Assembly (NCBI RefSeq): GCF_016863095.1
Contig: NZ_BOOF01000004.1
Coordinates: 62,001 to 126,000, forward strand
Direction of reading: 5' to 3'
Source of the DNA: Microbispora siamensis
Lineage (GTDB): Bacteria > Actinomycetota > Actinomycetes > Streptosporangiales > Streptosporangiaceae
Length of the DNA stretch: 64,000 nt
The notes below the pieces were generated by a model. The model saw only the letters and a program-made list of their open reading frames with translations, made no database searches and was not told the DNA's origin. Positions 46,469-56,100 of the stretch are shown piece after piece. Both the position numbers and the translations under genes were made by a program. How positions within the stretch are numbered: position 1 is the stretch's first letter; each line of letters begins with the position of its first letter.

Positions 46469-46480
46469 TACCGATGGGTA
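46469..46480. promoter_or_regulatory. palindrome TACC-GATG-GGTA upstream of etfBA
   Basis: Inverted repeat TACC/GGTA with four-base centre, directly followed by ACAT. I recall similar TACC-N4-GGTAAC sites before fatty-acid oxidation genes of actinomycetes, which would suit an ETF operon; the regulator is not identified. Confidence 0.4.
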
Positions 46481-46639
46481 ACATACGCCTGGGGGGACCA
46501 GGGTCAGTTCGACACCCGGGCCACCTGCACAGGCGCGCCCGCGAGCACCTGGCAGTCTTGCATCACGTGCGCGTACCCCGCGCCACGTACCGAGAACCGC
46601 GGCGTCAGCCGTACGGAAAGGGGAGGTCGGCCACCGGCC

Positions 46640-47419
46640 ATGAACATCGTCGTCTGCGTGAAGCAGGTCCCCGACACGGCGACCGAGCGCAAGCTGAGGT
46701 CCGATGACAAGACGCTCGACCGCGACGCCGCCGACGGCGTCGTGAACGAGCTCGACGAGTACGCGGTCGAGGAGGCGCTGCGGCTCAAGGAGGCCCATGG
46801 AGGCGAGGTCACCGTCCTCAGCATGGGCCCCGCCAAGGCGACCGAGACCATCCGCAAGGCCCTGGCGATGGGCGCCGACAAGGCGGTGCACCTGCACGAC
46901 GACGCGCTGCACGGCTCGGACGCCCTCGGCACCTCCTACGCCATCTCCCAGGCCCTGAAGAAGATCGGTTTCGACCTGGTGATCCTGGGTTCCGAGTCGA
47001 CCGACGCCCGCACCGGCATGCTCGCCGCGATGCTGGCCGAGCGGCTCGGCGCCCCGCAGCTCACGCTCGCCAGCAAGGTCGAGGTCGAGGGCACCTCGAT
47101 CCGGGTCGAGCGGATCACCGACTACGGCTACGACAAGGTCGAGGCGTCGCTGCCCGCCGTCGTGTCAGTGGTCGAGAAGATCAACGAGCCGCGCTACCCG
47201 TCGTTCAAGGGCATCATGGCCGCCAAGAAGAAGCCGGTCGAGACGCTCGGCGTCGCCGACGCGGAGATCGCGGCCGACCAGGTGGGCCTGGCGAGCTCCT
47301 GGAGCGAGGTCGTCGACTTCGCCGCCGCCCCGCCGCGTGCCGCGGGCACCGTGATCAAGGATGAGGGCGACGGCGGAGCCAAGGCCGCCGAGTTCCTCGC
47401 GTCGAAGAAGTTCATCTGA
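46640..47419 (+). CDS. etfB: electron transfer flavoprotein beta subunit
   Basis: A 259-residue EtfB. It binds AMP and with EtfA carries electrons from acyl-CoA dehydrogenases to the quinone pool. Family marks: MNIVVCVKQVPDTATERKL at the start, GVVNELDEYAVEEALRLKE, ILGSESTDARTGMLAAMLAE and the recognition-loop region LPAVVSVVEKINEPRYPSFKG. ATG at 46640 is chosen because it gives the exact family N-terminus and follows GGGGAGG. etfA follows ten bases later, so they are co-transcribed. Confidence 0.96.
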   Translation: MNIVVCVKQVPDTATERKLRSDDKTLDRDAADGVVNELDEYAVEEALRLKEAHGGEVTVLSMGPAKATETIRKALAMGADKAVHLHDDALHGSDALGTSYAISQALKKIGFDLVILGSESTDARTGMLAAMLAERLGAPQLTLASKVEVEGTSIRVERITDYGYDKVEASLPAVVSVVEKINEPRYPSFKGIMAAKKKPVETLGVADAEIAADQVGLASSWSEVVDFAAAPPRAAGTVIKDEGDGGAKAAEFLASKKFI

Positions 47420-47429
47420 GGGGCTTGGG

Positions 47430-48383
47430 ATGAGTGAGATTCTGGTTCTCGTCGAGCACGTCGACGGTGACGTCAAGAAGGTCACCCTCGAACTGCTGAC
47501 CCTGGCCCGGTCGCTGGGCACCCCGGCCGCCGTGTGGGCCGGCCCCGGCTACTCCGACGCTGCGAAGGCCAGGCTCGCCGAGTACGGCGCCGAGAAGATC
47601 TACGTGGCGGCGGCCGACGAGATCGGCGACTACGTGGTGGCTCCCAAGGCCGAGGTGCTGGCGCACCTGGTGGCCGAGCGGTCCCCGGCCGCGGTCTTCG
47701 TCGCCGCGACCGGCGAGGGCAAGGAGATCGCCGGCCGCCTGGCGGTCAAGACGGACTCCGGCGTGATCTCGGACGCGGTGGGCGTCGGCGAGGGCTTCGT
47801 CGCCGAGCAGTCCATCTTCGGCGGCGGCGTCAACGTCCACAGCCGCGTGAACAAGGGCACGCCGATCATCACGGTCCGGCCGAACAGCACCGCCCCCGTC
47901 GCCGCGGCCGCGGCCGGCGCCGAGGAGAAGGTGGAGGTCGCGCTGTCGGACGCCGCCCGCGCGGCCAGGATCGTCGAGCGGGTCGTCCAGGAGAAGGGCG
48001 CGCGTCCGGAGCTGACCGAGGCCGCGATCGTGGTCTCCGGCGGCCGGGGCGTGGGCTCGGGCGAGAACTTCGCGATCATCGAGAAGCTCGCCGACGCGCT
48101 CGGCGCGGCCGTGGGCGCCTCGCGGGCCGCGACCGACGCCGGCTGGTATCCGCACCAGTTCCAGGTCGGGCAGACGGGCAAGACCGTCTCCCCGCAGCTC
48201 TACATCGCGGCCGGCATCTCCGGCGCCATCCAGCACCGGGCCGGCATGCAGACCTCCAAGACCATCGTCGTGATCAACAAGGACGCCGAGGCGCCCCTGT
48301 TCGAGATCGCCGACTTCGGTGTCGTGGGCGACCTGTTCCAGGTCGTCCCGCAACTCACCGAGGAGATCGAGAAGCGCAAGTAG
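47430..48383 (+). CDS. etfA: electron transfer flavoprotein alpha subunit
   Basis: A 317-residue EtfA. The N-terminal domain starts [20 protein letters not shown]; the C-terminal FAD domain has [50 protein letters not shown] and the nucleotide-binding [17 protein letters not shown]. Forms the EtfAB dimer with the upstream gene product. ATG at 47430 has GGGG ten bases upstream. A terminator follows immediately, closing the two-gene operon. Confidence 0.96.
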   Translation: MSEILVLVEHVDGDVKKVTLELLTLARSLGTPAAVWAGPGYSDAAKARLAEYGAEKIYVAAADEIGDYVVAPKAEVLAHLVAERSPAAVFVAATGEGKEIAGRLAVKTDSGVISDAVGVGEGFVAEQSIFGGGVNVHSRVNKGTPIITVRPNSTAPVAAAAAGAEEKVEVALSDAARAARIVERVVQEKGARPELTEAAIVVSGGRGVGSGENFAIIEKLADALGAAVGASRAATDAGWYPHQFQVGQTGKTVSPQLYIAAGISGAIQHRAGMQTSKTIVVINKDAEAPLFEIADFGVVGDLFQVVPQLTEEIEKRK

Positions 48384-48394
48384 GACCGAGCAGG

Positions 48395-48427
48395 AAGCGG
48401 CGCCGCACGAGGAGTGCGGCGCCGTTT
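48395..48427 (+). terminator. intrinsic terminator of etfBA
   Basis: Stem CGGCGCCGCAC (48398-48408) / GTGCGGCGCCG (48414-48424) with GAGGA loop, extended by A-T pairs, followed by TTTCC. It ends the etf transcript and also separates the convergent MFS gene. Confidence 0.85.
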
Positions 48428-48451
48428 CCGTCTGCCGGGGCGGGCCGGGAG

Positions 48452-49666
48452 TCACGCGGCCTGGGGAAGGGACCGCTCCTCGTCCTCCGTGGACGCCCGC
48501 AGCGGGATGATCTCCGTACGGGACGCGGGCAGCAGCCGTGCGGCCACGGCGATGACGACGCCGAGCACGACCGCCACGCCCATCGCGAGCCGCAGCGAGG
48601 CCGCGGTGGACAGGAAGCCGATGACCACGGGCCCGAGCAGCAGGCCCGCGTAGCCCATCGCGCTCGCCTGCGCGATCGCCGGGCCGGGCTCGCGTGTCGC
48701 GGTCCCCGCCAGCGACAGCGCCATCGGCGAGATCGTCGCCACCGACAGCCCGATGAAGAACAGCCCGGCGACGGCGGCCACGGTCACCGGCGCGGCGATG
48801 ACCACGAGGAACGCGAGTGCGGTGGCGGCGCCGGAGAACGTGATCAGCCCACGCGCGCCGTAGCGGCCGCGCAGCCGGTCGCCGGCCAGCCGGGCGAGCA
48901 GCATGCCCGCCTCGAACACCGGGTAGCCGAGCGCGGCGACCGCCTCGGAGGCGTGCAGCGTGCCGATCAGGTAGAGGCCGTTCCAGTCGGCGACGACGCC
49001 CTCCACCATGAACGCGGCGAAGGTGACCGCGCCGAGCAGGTAGACGACCCCGGGCAGCCTGCGCCGGGCACGAGCCGGCGCCCGGCCCGCCTCGTCCGCC
49101 TCGGGCGCGGGGTCGGGCAGGTGCAGACGGCTCAGGGCCAGCGCCGCCGGCACCGACACCAGGGCGACGACCAGGATGTGGACGGTGAGGGACAGGCCCA
49201 GGGAGATGGCCGCCGTGCCCAGCAGGCCCGCCGAGATCGCGCCGACGCACCATCCCGCGTGCATGCCGCTCATGATCGGCCGGCCGTACGCGCGCTCGAC
49301 GGCCGAGCCCTGGGCGTTCATGCCGACGTCGACCGCGCCGAACGCCATGCCGAACAGCGCGGCGGCCACGGCCAGCACCGGGAGGGACGGCGCGAACGCG
49401 ACGAGGACCAGTGACGCCGCGCACAGGGGAGCGGCCGCGCGCAGGACGCCTCGGCTGCCGATCCTGGCCAGGACGACGCGCATGAGCTGCATGGTGAGCA
49501 GCGCGCCGATCCCCCAGCTGAGCAGGGTGAGCCCGACCGACGACTCCGGCAGGCGGAGCCGGTCGGCCAGCGCCGGGAGGCGCACGGTGAAAGTTCCACA
49601 CATAAGGCCGGCCAGGACAAAGGTGAGGACTGCCCCGTGACGGGCCTTCCTCAAAGCGCGGGTCAT
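48452..49666 (-). CDS. MFS transporter (drug-efflux-like)
   Basis: A 404-residue twelve-TM major facilitator. Segments such as [45 protein letters not shown] and [26 protein letters not shown] place it in the YbjJ/FucP-like MFS group. The N-terminal basic stretch [10 protein letters not shown] is followed by TM1. ATG at 49666 has AGGA eight bases upstream. The TetR gene lies upstream in the same direction, 154 bases away, so the pair probably forms an efflux module. Substrate unknown. Confidence 0.88.
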   Translation of the reverse strand: MTRALRKARHGAVLTFVLAGLMCGTFTVRLPALADRLRLPESSVGLTLLSWGIGALLTMQLMRVVLARIGSRGVLRAAAPLCAASLVLVAFAPSLPVLAVAAALFGMAFGAVDVGMNAQGSAVERAYGRPIMSGMHAGWCVGAISAGLLGTAAISLGLSLTVHILVVALVSVPAALALSRLHLPDPAPEADEAGRAPARARRRLPGVVYLLGAVTFAAFMVEGVVADWNGLYLIGTLHASEAVAALGYPVFEAGMLLARLAGDRLRGRYGARGLITFSGAATALAFLVVIAAPVTVAAVAGLFFIGLSVATISPMALSLAGTATREPGPAIAQASAMGYAGLLLGPVVIGFLSTAASLRLAMGVAVVLGVVIAVAARLLPASRTEIIPLRASTEDEERSLPQAA

Positions 49667-49792
49667 CACAGCTTCCTTTCCAGGTGAGTGGAGTGGGTTT
49701 CCGGGCCCGGTTTTACGGGCAGACACCAGCAGGTCGCCCTTTCACGGCGGAGCCGGAAGGAAGGGCGACCACCAGGTGTGGGTCAGGGGTCA

Positions 49793-49819
49793 ACAAGCGG
49801 CGCTGTTCACAAGCGGCGC
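49793..49819. repeat. short direct repeat ACAAGCGGCGC (x2)
   Basis: Eleven-base direct repeat, copies starting at 49793 and 49809, between the TetR stop and the MFS gene. Purpose unknown; possibly duplication scar. Confidence 0.5.
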
Positions 49820-49820
49820 G

Positions 49821-50312
49821 CTACAACAGGGCGAGCAGCCTGGCGCGGATCGCGGCGTAGTCGATGATCGCCGCACAGTGGGTGGCGACCTCCCAGACGC
49901 CCTCACAGGCCAGCCGTACGACCTGGGAGGTCAGGGGGTCGGGCTCGTCGTCCAGGCCCTGCCGCATCCAGCGGTCCATCGCCTCGCGCAGCGGCGCGAG
50001 CAGTCCGGGATCGCCGGCCGCGCCCGTGACCACGGCCCATCGTCGCAGCCGGCCGGTCTCCACGGCCTCGAACGTCGCGGCGACGTATGCCCGGGTGTAG
50101 GTGCTCTCGGACTGCGCCTCGATGAGCGCGTCGAAATCGGCGATCAGGCGCTCGATCATGCCTTTGACGAGCGCGTCCTTGCTCGCGAAGTGATAGAGGA
50201 GACCGCCCTTGCTGACACCGGCGCGCTCGGCCACCGCCGCCAGGGTCAGGGCCTGGGCGCCCTGATCCTGCAGCAGGCCCTCGGCCGCGTCCAGCAGTTC
50301 GTCCCTCCTCAT
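49821..50312 (-). CDS. TetR-family regulator (short form)
   Basis: A 163-residue repressor, shorter than the usual 190-210. The HTH is at the extreme N-terminus ([19 protein letters not shown], recognition helix [17 protein letters not shown]). The C-terminal domain ends [16 protein letters not shown] at 50312 follows GAGGG; the frame is open further up but without a start. Thirteen bases upstream lies a perfect ACCGTC-TG-GACGGT palindrome, probably its operator. It precedes the MFS gene and should repress both. Confidence 0.9.
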   Translation of the reverse strand: MRRDELLDAAEGLLQDQGAQALTLAAVAERAGVSKGGLLYHFASKDALVKGMIERLIADFDALIEAQSESTYTRAYVAATFEAVETGRLRRWAVVTGAAGDPGLLAPLREAMDRWMRQGLDDEPDPLTSQVVRLACEGVWEVATHCAAIIDYAAIRARLLALL

Positions 50313-50324
50313 GCCCTCTACTGT

Positions 50325-50338
50325 ACCGTCTGGACGGT
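50325..50338. promoter_or_regulatory. TetR operator ACCGTC-TG-GACGGT
   Basis: Perfect 14-base palindrome 13 bases upstream of the TetR start, typical in size and place for TetR autoregulation. It also lies about 77 bases from the divergent cysteine desulfurase start. Confidence 0.7.
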
Positions 50339-50414
50339 TAAGTTGCGACACGTGCCGGTGTCCTTTGCCCACCCGGATACGCTTGGTGGGCTGAATACGT
50401 GTCAGGGAGGGGTC

Positions 50415-51569
50415 GTGGGAGCTGCTTATCTGGACCATGCCTCGACCACACCCATGCTGCCCGAGGCGATCGAGGCGATGACCGCCCAGCTCGGGCAGGT
50501 CGGCAACCCCTCGTCCCTGCACGCGGCGGGCCGCCGGGCCCGCCGGGTCGTCGAGGAGTCGCGCGAGACGATCGCCTGCGCGCTCGGCGCCCGCCCGAGC
50601 GAGGTCGTGTTCACGGCCGGCGGCACCGAGGCCGACAACCTCGCCATCAAGGGCCTGTTCTGGGCGAGGAAGCGGCCCAGGATCCTGATCAGCTCGGTCG
50701 AGCACCACGCCGCCCTCGACCCCGCCCACTGGCTCGGCGACAACCACGGCGCCCGGATCGAGCTGCTGGAAGTGGACGAGCGGGGCCGGGTGCATCCGGA
50801 GACGCTGCGCGAGGCCATCGCCCGCGACCCGGACGACGTGGCGCTGGTGAGCGTCATGTGGGCCAACAACGAGGTGGGCACCGTGCAGCCGGTGCCCGTG
50901 CTGGCCGCCATCGCGCACGAATACGGCATCCCCTTCCACACCGACGCGGTGCAGGCGGTCGGCCAGCTCCCGGTCTCGTTCGCCGAGTCCGGCGTGGACG
51001 CCATGACCGTCTCCGGCCACAAGGTCGGCGGTCCCGTGGGCGTCGGGGCGCTGCTGCTGGCCCGGGGCGTCGATCCGGTGCCCGTCCTGCACGGCGGCGG
51101 GCAGGAACGCGACATCCGCTCCGGCACTCTCGACGCCCCGGCCATCGCCGGGTTCGCGGCGGCGGTCGAGACGGCCGTCGCGCGGCAGCCCGCCACCGCC
51201 GAGCGGCTGTCGGCGCTGCGCGACGACCTGATCGAGCGCGTACGGCTGGCCGTGCCCGACGTCGTGCTGAACGGCGACCCGGTCAACCGGCTGCCGGGCA
51301 ACGCCCACTTCTCGTTCCCCGGCTGTGAGGGGGACGCCCTGCTCATGCTCCTCGACGCCAAGGGCGTGGAGTGCTCCACCGGGTCGGCCTGCTCGGCCGG
51401 GGTCGCCCAGCCGTCCCACGTGCTGCTCGCCATGGGCCAGGACGGCGTACGCGCCCGCGGCTCGCTGCGCTTCTCCCTCGGCCACACCTCGGTGGAGGAG
51501 GACGTCGACCGGGTCGCGGAGGTCATCGGGCACGTCGTCGAGCGCGCCCGACGTGCCGGCTTGTCGTAA
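50415..51569 (+). CDS. cysteine desulfurase (IscS/NifS type)
   Basis: A 384-residue PLP enzyme removing sulfur from cysteine as enzyme-bound persulfide. [16 protein letters not shown]-terminus, PLP Lys in [24 protein letters not shown] for the cofactor, and active Cys in [20 protein letters not shown] at 50415 follows GGGAGGGG. In many actinomycetes it lies directly before mnmA, which needs its sulfur; here three minus-strand genes separate them. It is the likely sulfur donor for MnmA; a role in Fe-S clusters is also possible. Confidence 0.94.
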   Translation: MGAAYLDHASTTPMLPEAIEAMTAQLGQVGNPSSLHAAGRRARRVVEESRETIACALGARPSEVVFTAGGTEADNLAIKGLFWARKRPRILISSVEHHAALDPAHWLGDNHGARIELLEVDERGRVHPETLREAIARDPDDVALVSVMWANNEVGTVQPVPVLAAIAHEYGIPFHTDAVQAVGQLPVSFAESGVDAMTVSGHKVGGPVGVGALLLARGVDPVPVLHGGGQERDIRSGTLDAPAIAGFAAAVETAVARQPATAERLSALRDDLIERVRLAVPDVVLNGDPVNRLPGNAHFSFPGCEGDALLMLLDAKGVECSTGSACSAGVAQPSHVLLAMGQDGVRARGSLRFSLGHTSVEEDVDRVAEVIGHVVERARRAGLS

Positions 51570-51656
51570 CCTGCCTTCGGAGCCCGGTGCAGTGCCACAC
51601 GACCGTCGCGAGCGGCCCCCGCCGGAACCCGTGACCTCCCGCCGCCATCGCCGCGC

Positions 51657-52211
51657 CTACCGGGCCGTACGGCGCAGCAGCGCCCGCTGCAGCCGTAGGA
51701 CCGCCCGGATGCGCCGTGACGAGCGCAGCCACTCCAGGCGGGCCTGGAGCCGGTCGCCCAGGTCGACGAGCAGCTCCTCGTCCGCGAAGCGCTCGATTTC
51801 CGGGAACATCTGCCGCTCCTCGTCCAGGTGGGCGTGCGACTCCAGCGCGTCGTGCATCACGCCCAGCTCCCGGTCGAACCGCTCGGTCCGCGGGTCGGCC
51901 CGCACCAGCGCCGCCAGCTGGTCGCTGAGCTGGCGGTGCTCGGACCAGGCCGCCGCGATGGCCGGGGTGATGTCCCGCATCGCGGGATAGAAGACGCTCT
52001 CTTCGATCCGCTCGTGCATCCACAGCTCGTCGAACAGCTCGTCGGCGAGCGCGCGCCGCCGGCCGGGCTGGGAGCGCGGCGTCTCCCGCAGCTGCCGCAT
52101 GAGCCCCCGCAACACCTCGTGGTGCTCCACGAGCACCCGCGTCGCCGTCTTCCGCTCCCGCCGGGCGGGCGCCTGCGGCGCCTCCGTGAGCACCTGCTGC
52201 CTCCTCCTCAC
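51657..52211 (-). CDS. hemerythrin (HHE) domain protein
   Basis: A 184-residue four-helix protein with diiron ligands of the hemerythrin/HHE type: LVEHHEVLRGLMRQL, LWMHERIEESVFYPAM, SEHRQLSDQL and ESHAHLDEERQMFPEI. Such proteins bind O2, NO or act in iron or oxidative stress. A basic C-terminal tail (LRLQRALLRRTAR) is odd. GTG at 52211 overlaps the Rieske gene stop (GTGA) and has AGGAGG seven bases upstream; GTG at 52193 is an alternative. The Rieske protein encoded just before is the obvious electron partner (inference). Confidence 0.85.
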   Translation of the reverse strand: MRRRQQVLTEAPQAPARRERKTATRVLVEHHEVLRGLMRQLRETPRSQPGRRRALADELFDELWMHERIEESVFYPAMRDITPAIAAAWSEHRQLSDQLAALVRADPRTERFDRELGVMHDALESHAHLDEERQMFPEIERFADEELLVDLGDRLQARLEWLRSSRRIRAVLRLQRALLRRTAR

Positions 52212-53128
52212 GGCTGCACCTCCTGCTGGTGGACCAGTGCGCTCCCGGGAGGGGCGGTGGCCGCGGCAGGCGCACGGCGCACCTCGATCCACCCGTCGCG
52301 TACGCGGGTCTGGAAGCACGGCACGGGCGCCGCGGCCGGGCCGTTCAGGCTCTCTCCGCTGGACAGCTCGAACCGGGAGCCGTGCCAGGGGCAGGTGAGG
52401 GCGCCGTCCCTGAGCCAGCCCTCGGACAGCGGGCCGCGCAGGTGCGGGCAGGTGTTCTCCAGGGCGTGGATGCGGCCGTCCGCGCGGACCAGGACGACGT
52501 CCACGTCGCCCGCCCGCGCCCGGCGAGGGCTTTTGTCGGTCAGGTCGTGCTCGGCCATGACGCGGACGAAGTGACGTGGTTCGAGCTGCCTGCCGGTCTG
52601 GTCGACCCCGATCCGGTGGCGGTAGACGAGCGTGCCGCCCAGGAAGCCGCTGACCATGATGACGGGATAGCCGAGCAGGGCGGCGAGCCGCCCCCGCAGG
52701 TGGTGCCCTCGGCCCCGCTGCACCCACGACCAGCCGTACAGGCCGAGGGCGAGCGTATTCAGCGTGCCGTGGACCATGCCGACGCGCCGGGCGTGGTCGT
52801 GCGTGTGCTGCCAGTCGTGTAGGCCCGTCACCGCCGCGGCCAGCGCTCCGGCGAGGCCGACTCCCACGGCTGCCCGCGCCGCGCGTTTCTGCCCGGCGAG
52901 GTCCAGGACCAGCGCCGTCGTCCAGGAGCCGATCGGAAGGTCGGTGAACACCGGGTGGAGAGGGTGCCCCAGCCAGACGCCGTGCAGGAAGCCGCGGGTG
53001 CGGCCGCCGGTGATCCCGAGGAGGTTCTCGGTGAACGCGAGGCCCTGTTCGAGCCGATGACCCGCCCGGTCGAGGCGGTCATCGCCTTCGATCGCGTTCA
53101 GCAACCGGTCCAGTGCGCGCTGAGCCAT
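52208..53128 (-). CDS. DUF2231 membrane - Rieske [2Fe-2S] fusion
   Basis: A 306-residue fusion. The first 190 residues are DUF2231-like with GVWLGHPLHPVFTDLPIGSWTTALVLDL, GLHDWQHTH and three or four TM segments, rich in His. Residues about 205-295 are a Rieske domain with both cluster motifs, NTCPHLRGPL (C-x-H) and TCPWHGSRFELSSG (C-x2-H). It probably passes electrons at the membrane. ATG at 53128 has GGGG seven bases upstream; an ATG six codons earlier is less likely. Operon with the hemerythrin gene. Confidence 0.87.
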   Translation of the reverse strand: MAQRALDRLLNAIEGDDRLDRAGHRLEQGLAFTENLLGITGGRTRGFLHGVWLGHPLHPVFTDLPIGSWTTALVLDLAGQKRAARAAVGVGLAGALAAAVTGLHDWQHTHDHARRVGMVHGTLNTLALGLYGWSWVQRGRGHHLRGRLAALLGYPVIMVSGFLGGTLVYRHRIGVDQTGRQLEPRHFVRVMAEHDLTDKSPRRARAGDVDVVLVRADGRIHALENTCPHLRGPLSEGWLRDGALTCPWHGSRFELSSGESLNGPAAAPVPCFQTRVRDGWIEVRRAPAAATAPPGSALVHQQEVQP

Positions 53129-53262
53129 GTCCGACCCCAATCCCATCGCCGGATCGGCCCCGCAGCCTGCGGGAACGGGCGGAACGCGGGCGCTCGCCCG
53201 CGCGTTGCGTCTATCGCGACGTGCCCGTGCTCAAATGTGGTGAAACGCGCCGAATATCCGGT

Positions 53263-54303
53263 TCAGGTCAGGAAGGGGGCCACCGCACTCCATGAGGGGT
53301 CCTCGGCCACGTCGACGCGGGCCCGCCCCTCCTTCCACTCGGCGGCGATCTCCTCGACCACGGGCGGCACGGCCGCCGCGGGGTCGGCGTAGACGTGCAG
53401 CACCCGGCTGCGGTCGGCGCTCAGGTGGGCCGTCAGTACGGCCGAGCCGAGCGTGGCCAGCCGTCCGGTCAGCCGCTCCTCGAAGTCGCGCAGCGCGTCC
53501 AGGGAGGCTCCCGTGGGCAGCCCGTCGCCGTCGGCCTCCTGGTAGGGCAGCGTGACCGCGATGTGCTGGTCGAACAGCGGGAAGTCGACCGGCCTGAGGG
53601 GATAGCGGGCGGCGGCCGTCAGCCGGCCGCCAGTGGCGGTGTGGCCTTCGAGGAGCGCCCACTGCTCCTCCGCGAAGCCCTCCGCCACGTCGGCGACGAC
53701 GGAGGGCAGGTGGATCGCGGGAAGGGCGTCGATCGGCTCGAACTCCGCGGCCACGATCTCGCCCACCCAGCGGGCCACCTCGTCCTCGCCCAGCAGCCAG
53801 TCGAGCGCGAGGAGGGTCGCCTCCATCCGCGTGTCGTCGTCGACGTCGGGGAAGATCGGGTGGAAGGCGGTGACGTCCACGCGCGGCGTGCCGGGCGGCA
53901 CGCGCAGCGCCACCACCAGCCGGTCGAGGCCGAACTCCCGGCCGCCGACGTCGACCGTCAGATCCGCGGCCTGCGGGTTCGCCTGCCGCGACGGATGGAA
54001 CTCCCACATCGCGTCCGCCGGCGGCGCGGCCAGGGCCCAGCGGTGGGCGAACGGCCGCAGCTCCGGGTCGCCGGACGCGCTGACGACCAGGGCGTTCACG
54101 GCCATGCGACCGGGAGCGATCTCCCAGACGAGGGACGGATGGAGCGCGGTGACGGCGGGGCCGATCATCTCGGCCAGGGCCTCGGGGTCCTCCGCCTCGA
54201 CGTGCGCGTCGATCTGGGGACGTGCCTGGTCCCACCAGGTCCAGAAGGCCGCGATGGCCTCGGTGGGGTCGGCGGACTCGCTCTTGCGCCCGAACAGTCG
54301 CAT
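53263..54303 (-). CDS. DUF695-like cytoplasmic protein
   Basis: A 346-residue protein with no catalytic motif I recognise. It starts MRLFGRKSES, then AFWTWWDQARPQIDAHV and ALVVSASGDPELRPFAHRW, a pattern of DUF695-containing proteins; the second half is acidic with GDGLPTGASLDALRDFEERL near the end. No signal or TM. ATG at 54303. Divergent from mnmA 76 bases away. Function not known. Confidence 0.7.
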   Translation of the reverse strand: MRLFGRKSESADPTEAIAAFWTWWDQARPQIDAHVEAEDPEALAEMIGPAVTALHPSLVWEIAPGRMAVNALVVSASGDPELRPFAHRWALAAPPADAMWEFHPSRQANPQAADLTVDVGGREFGLDRLVVALRVPPGTPRVDVTAFHPIFPDVDDDTRMEATLLALDWLLGEDEVARWVGEIVAAEFEPIDALPAIHLPSVVADVAEGFAEEQWALLEGHTATGGRLTAAARYPLRPVDFPLFDQHIAVTLPYQEADGDGLPTGASLDALRDFEERLTGRLATLGSAVLTAHLSADRSRVLHVYADPAAAVPPVVEEIAAEWKEGRARVDVAEDPSWSAVAPFLT

Positions 54304-54379
54304 GACCCCGCATCCTCCCAGCCCGCCCGCCCCGATGCCAACGCGGGCGCGGCCCGGTGGGCGGTAACCTCGAACTGTT

Positions 54380-55465
54380 ATGGGTCCCACACGAAAGCTC
54401 CGCGTCCTCGCCGCCATGTCCGGCGGCGTCGACTCCGCGGTCGCCGCCGCCCGGATCGCCGAGGCGGGGCACGACGTGACCGGCGTCCATCTGGCGCTGT
54501 CGTCCAACCCGAAGTCCTACCGCACCGGCGCCCGCGGGTGCTGCACGCTGGAGGACGCCCGCGACGCCCGCCGGGCGGCCGACGTCATCGGCATCCCCTT
54601 CTACGTGTGGGACATGGCGGAACGGTTCCACCGCGACGTGGTCGAGGACTTCGTCAGCGAGTACGCCGCCGGGCGCACCCCCAACCCCTGCCTGCGCTGC
54701 AACGAGAAGATCAAGTTCGAGGCGGTGCTCGACCGGGCGCTCGCGCTCGGCTTCGACGCCGTCGCCACCGGCCACCACGCGCGGCTGGAGGACGGCGTGC
54801 TGCGGCGCAGCGTCGACGAGGCCAAGGACCAGTCGTACGTGCTGGGCGTGCTCACCCGCGAGCAGCTCGCGCACGCGATCTTCCCGCTGGGCGGCTCGAC
54901 CAAGGCGCAGGTACGCGAGGAGGCGGCGCGGCGCGGGCTGACCGTCGCCGACAAGCCCGACAGCCACGACATCTGCTTCATCGCCGACGGCGACACCCGG
55001 GCGTTCCTCGCGGATCGGCTCGGCGCGTCCGAGGGGCCCATCGTCGACGCGCTCACCGGCCAGGTGGTCGGCAGCCACCAGGGGGCGTACGGCTTCACGG
55101 TCGGGCAGCGCAAGGGCCTGCACATCGACCGCCCGGCCGCCGACGGCAGGCCGCGCTACGTGCTGTCCATCGAGCCGGTGTCCAACACGGTCACGGTCGG
55201 CCCCCGCACATCCCTGGAGGTCCGGAGCATCGTGGGGGAGCGGCCGGTGTGGAACGGCCCGGTGCGGGAGCCGTACGAGCCGATCACCTGCACGGTCCAG
55301 TTGCGGGCGCACGGCGAGGTGTACGGCTGCCGCGCCCAGGTGTCCGGAGGCGAGCTGCACATCGAGCTCGACCGCCCGGCGACCGGCGTCGCGGCGGGGC
55401 AGGGCGCCGTCCTGTACGACGGCGAGACGGTCATCGGCTCCGCCACGATCGCCTCGGCCGCCTGA
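54380..55465 (+). CDS. mnmA: tRNA-specific 2-thiouridylase MnmA
   Basis: A 361-residue tRNA modification enzyme that thiolates U34 of Lys, Glu and Gln tRNAs. PP-loop [17 protein letters not shown] at the start, first catalytic Cys in [10 protein letters not shown], second in [12 protein letters not shown], and conserved [18 protein letters not shown] at 54380. It needs persulfide sulfur, plausibly from the desulfurase encoded about 3 kb upstream. Its stop is two bases before the convergent MBL gene stop, leaving no room for a terminator. Confidence 0.96.
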   Translation: MGPTRKLRVLAAMSGGVDSAVAAARIAEAGHDVTGVHLALSSNPKSYRTGARGCCTLEDARDARRAADVIGIPFYVWDMAERFHRDVVEDFVSEYAAGRTPNPCLRCNEKIKFEAVLDRALALGFDAVATGHHARLEDGVLRRSVDEAKDQSYVLGVLTREQLAHAIFPLGGSTKAQVREEAARRGLTVADKPDSHDICFIADGDTRAFLADRLGASEGPIVDALTGQVVGSHQGAYGFTVGQRKGLHIDRPAADGRPRYVLSIEPVSNTVTVGPRTSLEVRSIVGERPVWNGPVREPYEPITCTVQLRAHGEVYGCRAQVSGGELHIELDRPATGVAAGQGAVLYDGETVIGSATIASAA

Positions 55466-55467
55466 GA

Positions 55468-56100
55468 TCAGGAGATCTCGACGGACTCCCCGGCCGGGAT
55501 GCGGCGGAAGTCGGCCTTCTGCTTGTCCGCCTCCATGCCGAGCCAGTTGTCGATCAGCTTCGCGCCGATCTCGTTGACCAGCCCGTCATGGGTCGAGTAG
55601 GCCCGGGCGGGCCGGACGTAGCGCAGGTAGAGGATCGTCTCGGCCGCCTTGAGCCATGGGCCGTTGGTCGGCACGAGCAGTGTGGGAACCTCGGCGCCCG
55701 GCGGCGTCAGGGCGTCACCGGGGTAGAACACCTCGTCGTCCACGAAGAAACCGACGTTCTGCACGGGCGGAACGTCGGGCAGGTTGAGCGCATGCCACTC
55801 GCCGACCGCCCGCACGTGGAAGCCCGCCGTCTCGAAGGCGTCCCCGTGGTGGACGACCTGGACCTTCGCCGGGATTTCGCCGAGCTGGTCGGCGACGGCC
55901 CGGCAGGTGTAGACCTCCAGGTCGGGGCTCGCGTTCCTGAGCAGATTCGCGTCCACGTGGTCGAAGTGCTCGTGGGTGATGAGCACGGCGTCCGCGCCCT
56001 CGATGAGCCCCTCGCCGCTGAACGAGCCGGGGTCGATGACGAGCGTCCGCCCGTCCTTCTCCAGCCGCCAGCACGCGTGACCGAGTTTGGTGAGTTTCAT
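55468..56100 (-). CDS. metallo-beta-lactamase-fold hydrolase (UlaG-like)
   Basis: A 210-residue MBL-fold protein. Metal motif LITHEHFDHVD (H-x-H-x-DH), later VVHHGDAF, GDALTPPGAEVP and THDGLVNEIG supplying further ligands. Conserved start MKLTKLGHACWRLE with ATG at 56100, which I prefer to the upstream ATG (56118) because TAGCTT, a -10-like box, lies seven bases before it, fitting a leaderless message. Small-molecule phosphoester or lactone hydrolase; substrate unknown. Its start faces that of the core-MetE gene. Confidence 0.88.
   Translation of the reverse strand: MKLTKLGHACWRLEKDGRTLVIDPGSFSGEGLIEGADAVLITHEHFDHVDANLLRNASPDLEVYTCRAVADQLGEIPAKVQVVHHGDAFETAGFHVRAVGEWHALNLPDVPPVQNVGFFVDDEVFYPGDALTPPGAEVPTLLVPTNGPWLKAAETILYLRYVRPARAYSTHDGLVNEIGAKLIDNWLGMEADKQKADFRRIPAGESVEIS

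Larger units (their letters stand above)
46208..46639. promoter_or_regulatory. etfB/lipoprotein divergent region
   Basis: No gene seen. It contains a strong hairpin (46332-46358), two palindromes (46445-46458, 46469-46480) and a GGGGAGG ribosome site for etfB. Several in-frame upstream starts for etfB exist but would add a stretch unlike EtfB, so the region is read as a long leader with promoters. Confidence 0.55.

Noticed and set aside
46457-46639. N-terminal extension of etfB using upstream in-frame starts
   Set aside because: The extension is unlike EtfB, and the ATG at 46640 has a good ribosome site and the exact family start.
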